From NCBI GenBank assembly GCA_024699575.1, contig JAILPF010000120.1, positions 1-6,570 of the forward strand: 6,570 bases of DNA, given 5' to 3'. The stretch is from Acetatifactor sp. (GTDB lineage: Bacteria > Bacillota > Clostridia > Lachnospirales > Lachnospiraceae). The notes beneath the pieces are model-generated. The model made no database searches. It saw nothing but the letters and a program-made list of their open reading frames with translations, and had not been told where the DNA came from. The translations under genes were made by a program, and so were the position numbers. Below, in pieces: positions 1-5,574 of the stretch. Each line of letters starts with the position of its first letter. Within the stretch, counting starts at the first letter, position 1.

Positions 1-748
1 CTTCCAGCTTCTCTATCAGTTCTACCTTGGATATGGTTTTTAACAGGTATCCTTCCGGCTTTAAAGCCACGACGGACATTACACTTTGCTTATCGCTCTT
101 ACCGGTCAGGAAAATGACAGGAATGGATTTGGTATCCTCGTCACTTCGAAGCATCTCAAGCACCTGAGGTCCGCTCGTCACAGGCATTTCGTGGTCCAGA
201 AGAATCAAATCCGCCTTGTTCTTGCCTAACCATTTAATTGCCTGAAGCCCGGAAGATACCACGGACACACGGTAGAATTCCTTCAACCACTCTCTCACCA
301 GCCCAAGGTAAGTTGGGTCATCATCCACAATCAGAATACTCTTCTGAAATTCGCCACTCTCAATTTTACCCAAGAGTTCCTTGGCACTCCGGACAAAAAG
401 TTCATTGTCCAAAGGTCTCTGAAACTGCCTGTAAATCAATGACCTGGGAATTTCTTTTTCAGCTAATTCCAAATCGCTTTTATCCCCGACCAGAATCATC
501 TTTTTCCCATCTTCTTCCATTTTGTCGGCAAGAAACACCTGCACATCCGATGGAAGTGACACACCGGTATCCATAAAGAAAGTAATAAAAGTACTGTCTG
601 CCCACTCTTCATTGATAGCGTTAACATCCAAAGTTGAGAACACAACCTTAATCCCGGCCTCCTGCAGTTTTTTCAGTAGAACCCTCACCAGTAACGATTC
701 CTTTTCCGCAATTACCATAACTTGATTCACAATCTGATTTTCATCCAT
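1..748 (-). CDS. Tandem-receiver response regulator, 3' end cut by window edge
   Basis: The reading frame starts at ATG 748 and stays open for 249 codons to the left edge, so the C-terminus is missing. Residues about 137-249 form a canonical receiver: acidic pocket D142-D144 (IVDDDP), phospho-acceptor D185 (LLDHEMP), T215 (FLTG) and K237 (LLKT). Residues about 10-128 look like a second, degenerate receiver: the acidic pair is replaced by AEKE, the β3 region reads FFMDTG, and the usual KP is RPLD, so normal phosphorylation is doubtful. The start is set by a GGAGG 7 bases upstream. The gene lies 19 bases behind the hybrid kinase gene and almost certainly shares its transcript, making this protein the likely final phosphate acceptor. 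Any output domain (DNA-binding, GGDEF, HD-GYP or none) would lie beyond the edge, so its effect on the cell cannot be stated. The second receiver is certain; the pseudo-receiver reading of the first is an inference from its pattern. Confidence 0.9.
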   Translation of the reverse strand, partial: MDENQIVNQVMVIAEKESLLVRVLLKKLQEAGIKVVFSTLDVNAINEEWADSTFITFFMDTGVSLPSDVQVFLADKMEEDGKKMILVGDKSDLELAEKEIPRSLIYRQFQRPLDNELFVRSAKELLGKIESGEFQKSILIVDDDPTYLGLVREWLKEFYRVSVVSSGLQAIKWLGKNKADLILLDHEMPVTSGPQVLEMLRSDEDTKSIPVIFLTGKSDKQSVMSVVALKPEGYLLKTISKVELIEKLE

Positions 749-755
749 ATCCAAT

Positions 756-760
756 CCTCC
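756..760 (-). promoter_or_regulatory. Ribosome binding site of the response regulator
   Basis: On the minus strand GGAGG lies 7 bases before ATG 748, inside the 19-base gap after the kinase stop codon. It selects ATG 748; a second ATG 4 bases downstream (744) is out of frame and reaches a stop within a few codons. Confidence 0.85.
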
Positions 761-767
761 GGCAACT

Positions 768-3700
768 TTAATTCATGAGTTCTTCTATTCCGTCCCAGTC
801 AAATTTTTTCAATGCTTTTTCCACTTCTTGAAGGAGTTTAGCGTCCTTTTCTTGCAACTCCATTCTTAACATTTCTCCCAGAATCATTTCCGTACCATCA
901 TAGTCCATCTGAGCCACTACTTCCTTAAGCGCCTCGAATGCCGCTGCGATTTCCTCCTCCGAAACCGCTGTTTTCAGGATTTCTTCCGACTGTGGCTTTC
1001 TCAATCCATCCAACTTCACCAGATAATCTCGATAAACCTTCAACAGCTCATCCGTATTGTTGTCAATATATTTAATGTCCTCACATTTTCCGGCATCCTC
1101 CAGCTTTCTCGCCAACTCCGAAAGTGCCCCGGCTCCAATAATACGCGCTGAACTCTTGAGTGCATGCACTTTTATGGTATATAAATCAATATTACGCTGC
1201 TTCCAGGAGTCTTCAATCGTCTGTGCGTTTTCCTGTAAAGTATCATAGAACGTCTGAAGCGATTTCATAAAAGCCTCCAGACCGCCACAATTCTTCTGAC
1301 CTTCTTCGACAATTATCCCTTCTACTTCCTCCAGCCACTTGAGGTTCTCCGGCAATTCCTCTGCTTCCTGCATTCTCTCATACTCCGCCATATCAGGCTC
1401 CTGCACGATTTCCGGAGGCAGATACCGCTTAATCATACTCTCCAGTTTGGATGCGTCCACCGGTTTGGCCAGATAATCTTGAAATCCTTTTTGTTTATAA
1501 AAAGTTCCTCCGTCATTGGCTGCATTTGCCGTGAGTGCAATGACCGGTAAATCTGAATGAATCTTACGGATTTCCTGCAGTGTCTCAATTCCATCCATTC
1601 CCGGCATCATATGATCCAGCAAAACAATATCATAACGTTTTTCAAAAATCTCCCGTACAGCATCCCTGCCGTTCATCACTGTCGTAAGCTGTAATTTGGT
1701 CCGCTTAAGCAGGCCCTTAATCACCTGAAGATTCATCTCATTGTCATCCACTGCAAGCACTTTCCCTTCCGGTGCAACAAATTGTGGAATATACGGATCA
1801 GCTTCCGGAATCTCCGGTGTATCTGTAAATGCTCCGATTGGAGTGGGATCCACAATTCTCTGTTCCACGGTAAAATAGAATGTAGAACCTTCTCCATAAA
1901 TACTGTCACATTTTAATTCACTTCCCATCAATTCCACAAATTGCTTGGACAGGCTAAGTCCGAGACCGGTTCCCTGAATGCCGCTGTCTCTCTTTTCTTC
2001 CAGACGATCGAAGGGCAAAAACAGTTTGTCGATATCTTCCTGCTTCACACCGATTCCCGTATCACCGACGGCAACAAAAACCTTACAACGGTCAGCAGTG
2101 CGCTCCTCCACGGAAATCTTGAGCATAAAGCCACCCTTTTGCGTATACTTCAAAGCATTTGTAAGAAGATTCAAAATAACCTGCTTCAGTTTCTGAGAAT
2201 CTCCGTACAAAGTGCAAGGCAAATTTTCATCGATATCCACATCAAAGTATAAATCCTTTTCTTTACTGCGCAGCTTAATCATATCAATAATCAGCTGCAA
2301 ATGCTCTTTGATGGTATATTCCTGCTCCACCAGATCCATCTTCCCGGATTCCACCTTGGATAAATCCAACACATCATTGATTAACTCCAGCAGATGTTCG
2401 GAAGCATGTTTAATGTTAGATGAATACTCTATAATTTTCCCCAGATATTCCGGTGGGACATTGTCACTGTCCTCCCGCAGAACCATCTCATTCATTCCCA
2501 TAATGGTATTGATAGGCGTTCGAATTTCATGGGACATATTCGCGAGGAATCGGGATTTTGCAGTATTGGCTCTGTCTGCTTCCTGCTTGGACTTTTCTAC
2601 TCTCTGATATTGCAAATCCATGACTTTATAAAAATTTTCAGACAGCTTTATTCCCAGCGCAAGCACAAGAATCAGAAATCCTGCAGAAATCAGCGAAATG
2701 CGGAGCATAAAATTGTTCATATAATCTTGCAGGTCCATCATGGTAACATCCACGCCTGCATATGCCACACACTCTCCCTGTGAGTTAAACAATGGCATAT
2801 ATTCCGTGTAGAAACGTCCGTATGTACTATCGCTTTCCAACGTTTCAATCGGAACTCCCGCATGCAAAAGGTCTATATATGGTTCCATATAATCTTCAAA
2901 AGGAATCGTAAGTCCTGGTGGATCTCCGGGCACATCTTCTGCATCCAAATCAATGACAACCTGATATCCATCCTCCAGTATTTTATACACATAAATGAAC
3001 TTCACATGAGGAGTATTGTCCCGGATTACATACAGCAGTCGTTCCATCTCGCTGAAGCCGTCTGCTTCGTCCCCTTTTTCAATATATTCATCCACCATTT
3101 CCGGATTCACAACCTCCGCAACCATCTGAATGGTTCCCTCAGCGATAGCTCTTCTTTCCTCAGTGGTGTTGTCCGTGTAGACAATCACAGCAACTCTCGC
3201 CGCTATCGCAAGGAGTGTGATTACTTCAAGCATCAGCATCACAACAAGCCGGTTCTGTAGAAACCGACGTTTACTTCCATCAGGGTCGTCAAAAAAGTCC
3301 ACGGCGTTCTCACCGTAGGAAGCATCCTTTTTCCATATTTCTTCTTTTACAATTCTGGGAATCAAAAACATTATCAGAAAGGCAGAAAGCACAGAAATCG
3401 CTTTGTCCGCCAGATGAAGAACCATATTTGCAACAATCAGCGACGGGAATGGCTCACATCCCGGCAGTGAACTGATTTTTTCCATAAGAGCAGCTACGAA
3501 GGGGACTTCCGAATTTTTTAACAAACTCCACTCAATGAAAGAATTGCCCACACTGCCTATTCCCGCCATCGCCAGAATAAAAAGCAATATGCCACCTCTC
3601 TGCCTTGGGACTCTCTTAATAAACAGATAAGTGGCGCACATCGCAATCACAATATTCACAATCGCAAAGTAGCTGGACATACTATTGAACGGAGCAGATA

Positions 3701-3905
3701 CAATTCCGGATATTAAAGCAGTAAGGATGCCTGACAGCATACCGCATTCCCCTGCCACCACAATGGTCCCGATACAATCAAGGTAAAACGGGATTCCATA
3801 ACGAAGACGCAACACAGCCATTAAAACATTAAGTGCAATGCCGCCAAATATAAGAATTACTCTATAAAATTCTGTACGACTTCTTGAGAGACCTTTGTTT
3901 TCCAT
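768..3905 (-). CDS. Membrane-bound hybrid sensor histidine kinase with receiver and HPt domains
   Basis: The product is a 1045-residue phosphorelay kinase (numbering from ATG 3905). Residues about 16-185 hold several hydrophobic helices, including a LDCIGTIVVAG stretch reminiscent of ECF-transporter S-component-like membrane domains. A further helix (about 220-243), an extracellular Cache/PAS-like region (about 244-398) and a helix (about 399-421) follow. HisKA carries H459 in NMSHEIRTP. The HATPase has N579/N583, DTGIG at 615-619 and GTGLGL at 645-650. The receiver (about 715-829) has D720/D721, phospho-acceptor D764, T792 and K814. The HPt domain has H914 in VHALKSSA. A charged helical tail of about 70 residues ends the protein. 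All catalytic residues are present, so it should be active: autophosphorylation at H459, then D764, H914 and probably the downstream regulator. The start 15 bases upstream (3920) is less likely because the Shine-Dalgarno lies inside it. The ligand is unknown. Confidence 0.95.
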   Translation of the reverse strand: MENKGLSRSRTEFYRVILIFGGIALNVLMAVLRLRYGIPFYLDCIGTIVVAGECGMLSGILTALISGIVSAPFNSMSSYFAIVNIVIAMCATYLFIKRVPRQRGGILLFILAMAGIGSVGNSFIEWSLLKNSEVPFVAALMEKISSLPGCEPFPSLIVANMVLHLADKAISVLSAFLIMFLIPRIVKEEIWKKDASYGENAVDFFDDPDGSKRRFLQNRLVVMLMLEVITLLAIAARVAVIVYTDNTTEERRAIAEGTIQMVAEVVNPEMVDEYIEKGDEADGFSEMERLLYVIRDNTPHVKFIYVYKILEDGYQVVIDLDAEDVPGDPPGLTIPFEDYMEPYIDLLHAGVPIETLESDSTYGRFYTEYMPLFNSQGECVAYAGVDVTMMDLQDYMNNFMLRISLISAGFLILVLALGIKLSENFYKVMDLQYQRVEKSKQEADRANTAKSRFLANMSHEIRTPINTIMGMNEMVLREDSDNVPPEYLGKIIEYSSNIKHASEHLLELINDVLDLSKVESGKMDLVEQEYTIKEHLQLIIDMIKLRSKEKDLYFDVDIDENLPCTLYGDSQKLKQVILNLLTNALKYTQKGGFMLKISVEERTADRCKVFVAVGDTGIGVKQEDIDKLFLPFDRLEEKRDSGIQGTGLGLSLSKQFVELMGSELKCDSIYGEGSTFYFTVEQRIVDPTPIGAFTDTPEIPEADPYIPQFVAPEGKVLAVDDNEMNLQVIKGLLKRTKLQLTTVMNGRDAVREIFEKRYDIVLLDHMMPGMDGIETLQEIRKIHSDLPVIALTANAANDGGTFYKQKGFQDYLAKPVDASKLESMIKRYLPPEIVQEPDMAEYERMQEAEELPENLKWLEEVEGIIVEEGQKNCGGLEAFMKSLQTFYDTLQENAQTIEDSWKQRNIDLYTIKVHALKSSARIIGAGALSELARKLEDAGKCEDIKYIDNNTDELLKVYRDYLVKLDGLRKPQSEEILKTAVSEEEIAAAFEALKEVVAQMDYDGTEMILGEMLRMELQEKDAKLLQEVEKALKKFDWDGIEELMN

Positions 3906-3911
3906 CACTTG

Positions 3912-3918
3912 CCCCTCC
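3912..3918 (-). promoter_or_regulatory. Ribosome binding site fixing the kinase start
   Basis: GGAGGGG on the minus strand is a near-perfect Shine-Dalgarno, and its GGAGG core is 8 bases from ATG 3905. It overlaps the upstream in-frame ATG at 3920, which has no purine-rich site before it (upstream reads TTAATCCCGTC). This favours 3905 as the true start and removes five residues (MEGQV) from the longest reading. Confidence 0.85.
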
Positions 3919-3966
3919 ATGACGGGATTAAGTCAACCAATCTTCATACATCACATTAATAAAACT

Positions 3967-3995
3967 ATTATATCACAAAGACAAGAACCGGGCAA
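3967..3995 (-). promoter_or_regulatory. Sigma-A type promoter for the kinase / regulator operon
   Basis: On the minus strand the -35 box TTGCCC (3990-3995, four of six matches to TTGACA) and a perfect -10 box TATAAT (3967-3972) are 17 bases apart. A TG two bases before the -10 (TGATATAAT) makes it an extended -10. Transcription would begin near 3960, giving a leader of about 55 bases before ATG 3905. The promoter lies in the 101-base gap after larE, so the signalling operon can be transcribed independently of the lar genes. No operator-like repeat was recognised around it. Confidence 0.8.
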
Positions 3996-4006
3996 ACCCA
4001 AAGGGG

Positions 4007-4819
4007 TTATTTGACCATACCCTTATTCATACTACCCATTTGGTAACCGCCCAGATCCATGGTAACATAACGAAACCCAAGCTCCAGCAAATAGTTATTG
4101 ACCTCATCCACAGTCTGCGGTTGCACAAGCTTTGAAAACTCGGACGGTACAATTTCAATTCTCGCAATGTCTCCATGCACACGCACCCGGACCTGTCGGA
4201 AGCCCAAGCCATATAATTTATCCTCCGCTTTCTCCACCATGGAAAGTTTCTCCTTCGTGATAGTCTCCCCATAGGCAAACCGGGTAGAGAGACACGCATA
4301 AGAGGGTTTCTCCCATGTAGGAAGCCCCAGTTCCCTGGACAACGCTCTGATATCCGCCTTGGTAAGCTCCGCTTCCTTCAAAGGGCTCTTTACCTTCAGT
4401 TCCGTAATTGCCCTCATTCCCGGACGATAGTCGCCCATATCATCCAGATTGGAACCCTCCACCACATTGGCAAATCCCAGTTCTGCCGCCTCCTGCATCA
4501 TCCTTGTAAAAAGAACACGTTTACAAAGATAGCATCTGTCCGGCGGATTCTCTTTAAATCCATCAATCGCAAGTTCATCGGTTTCTACAATAATCTGCCG
4601 GATTCCCTCTGCCTTGCAAAAAGTTTCCGCCTCCTGTAATTCTCTTCCAGGAACAGAATGGGAACGTGTTGTCACCGCAATTGCCTTCTCACCAAGCAAA
4701 TCATGCGCCAGCTTCAGCAGAAATGTAGAATCCACTCCTGCCGAAAAAGCAACGGCAACGCTCCCCAGCTCTTTCAAATATTCTTCCAGCTTTATTTTTT
4801 TCAGATGTAACTCATCCAT
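4007..4819 (-). CDS. larE: LarE, ATP-dependent sulfur transferase of nickel-pincer cofactor synthesis
   Basis: LarE is a cytoplasmic PP-loop ATP pyrophosphatase. It activates the carboxylates of pyridinium-3,5-biscarboxylic acid mononucleotide and replaces them with thiocarboxylates, the sulfur ligands of the nickel-pincer nucleotide. The 270-residue length is normal for the family. The PP-loop is SAGVDS at 26-31, and further family-like stretches are EGSNLDD at 121-127 and RPGMRA at 132-137. Cysteines C96 and C99 (DRCYLCK) and C176 (YACLSTR) form a trio. C176 corresponds to the sacrificial sulfur donor of Lactiplantibacillus plantarum LarE, while three-cysteine relatives such as the Thermotoga enzyme are known to hold a [4Fe-4S] cluster. 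The start is supported by GTGAGG 8 bases upstream. The gene begins 14 bases after the TPR gene and ends 34 bases short of the kinase -10 box, with no clear terminator. Family assignment is firm; the cluster is an inference. Confidence 0.95.
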   Translation of the reverse strand: MDELHLKKIKLEEYLKELGSVAVAFSAGVDSTFLLKLAHDLLGEKAIAVTTRSHSVPGRELQEAETFCKAEGIRQIIVETDELAIDGFKENPPDRCYLCKRVLFTRMMQEAAELGFANVVEGSNLDDMGDYRPGMRAITELKVKSPLKEAELTKADIRALSRELGLPTWEKPSYACLSTRFAYGETITKEKLSMVEKAEDKLYGLGFRQVRVRVHGDIARIEIVPSEFSKLVQPQTVDEVNNYLLELGFRYVTMDLGGYQMGSMNKGMVK

Positions 4820-4827
4820 ACAAAAGA

Positions 4828-4833
4828 CCTCAC
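4828..4833 (-). promoter_or_regulatory. Ribosome binding site of larE
   Basis: GTGAGG on the minus strand lies 8 bases before ATG 4819. It begins immediately after the TAA stop of the TPR gene, so termination of that gene and initiation at larE are closely spaced. Confidence 0.75.
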
Positions 4834-5574
4834 TTATTTTGACACAGAATCATTCCATGCCGCCAGATAGGAGATACAAGGCCACATTTCCCTGCGGTCT
4901 AAAATCTGCTCCCGAATCTCTTCCGCTTTTTCTTCGCATTCCTCGAGCATCCGATATATACCATAGGCAAAAATGCAAAAGTCCAAATCATTCAAGCCAC
5001 TGTCAAGCAATGTTACGGCTTGTGGAATATCCATTTTGCCTGACAGTACCGAAACGCCAAGACAATATGCAGTATGATGTCCTACGTCCAAATCATCTCT
5101 GAAGTATCTTAACAATGTCATTTTCTCTCCGAGACGCAGGCAGCACAGACAATGCCAGTAAATCACTGCAATCAATAATTCCCCATCACAGGGAACGCAT
5201 TTTTCCAGATAGATGCAGGCTTCCCGATACTCACCTTTCAGGTAATTCCACATTGCCAGTTGAAAAGCTGCCGTTTTCTCATTCCCCGTCAAGGCAAGAT
5301 ATTTTTCATACGCCTCATGAGCTTTGTTAAATTCCCGTATAGTCAGATAAGCTCCTCCGATACGCAGGTACAGTCCGGGATCCGTCTGAAATTTGTCTAT
5401 CGTTTCCTCCCAGACTGTGACCGCATCACGGTAACGGTACTGCGCAACCAGGTCACTTCCCAATTCAAGTCTGCTCTGCAAATCGTCATTTTGACGTAGC
5501 CAATACATCTCTTCCGTGTCCTGCACCTCGCACTCCGCCAAACCCATCTGACTCTCTAAGGACGCCTTTTTCAT
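4834..5574 (-). CDS. Cysteine-rich TPR-like protein within the lar cluster
   Basis: The product is a 246-residue soluble protein with no signal peptide or membrane segment. Residues about 31-133 look like three consecutive TPR units of about 34 residues, with typical features such as RYRDAVTVWEE, EFNKAHEAYEKYL and GEYREACIYLEK. The rest is probably more helical solenoid with a weaker repeat. TPR folds normally bind other proteins, so a scaffold or adaptor role is the simplest inference; no catalytic motif is visible. It contains 11 cysteines (C15, C120, C126, C129, C142, C144, C145, C171, C200, C213, C233), including CVPC at 126-129, CLCC at 142-145 and an HH pair at 166-167, which is high for a cytoplasmic scaffold. 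Its ATG overlaps the larC stop as ATGA, and its GGAG site lies inside the last larC codons, so the two are probably translationally coupled. I do not recognise a named family beyond TPR. Confidence 0.88.
   Translation of the reverse strand: MKKASLESQMGLAECEVQDTEEMYWLRQNDDLQSRLELGSDLVAQYRYRDAVTVWEETIDKFQTDPGLYLRIGGAYLTIREFNKAHEAYEKYLALTGNEKTAAFQLAMWNYLKGEYREACIYLEKCVPCDGELLIAVIYWHCLCCLRLGEKMTLLRYFRDDLDVGHHTAYCLGVSVLSGKMDIPQAVTLLDSGLNDLDFCIFAYGIYRMLEECEEKAEEIREQILDRREMWPCISYLAAWNDSVSK

Noticed and set aside
238..725. Plus-strand ORFs opposite the response regulator
   Set aside because: The minus-strand frame is open throughout and carries clear receiver motifs; the plus-strand products look like antisense shadows.
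1941..3260. Several plus-strand ORFs of 72-132 residues opposite the kinase gene
   Set aside because: They lie antisense to well-supported kinase domains, lack recognisable domains, and overlap each other in different frames.
768..3920. Kinase start at ATG 3920
   Set aside because: No ribosome site precedes it, and the strong GGAGGGG overlapping it is correctly spaced for ATG 3905.
3995..4008. Small inverted repeat AACCC / GGGTT at the larE stop codon as a terminator
   Set aside because: The stem is only 5 base pairs, it includes the stop codon, it is not followed by a T-tract on the minus strand, and it abuts the -35 box of the next operon.
4027..4299. 90-residue minus-strand ORF inside larE
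   Set aside because: It is an alternate frame of larE with biased composition and no separate start signals; larE itself is clearly conserved.
4614..5102. 162-residue plus-strand ORF opposite larE and the TPR gene
   Set aside because: It spans the junction of two supported minus-strand genes, has low-quality composition rich in Ser and Pro, and has no recognisable motif.
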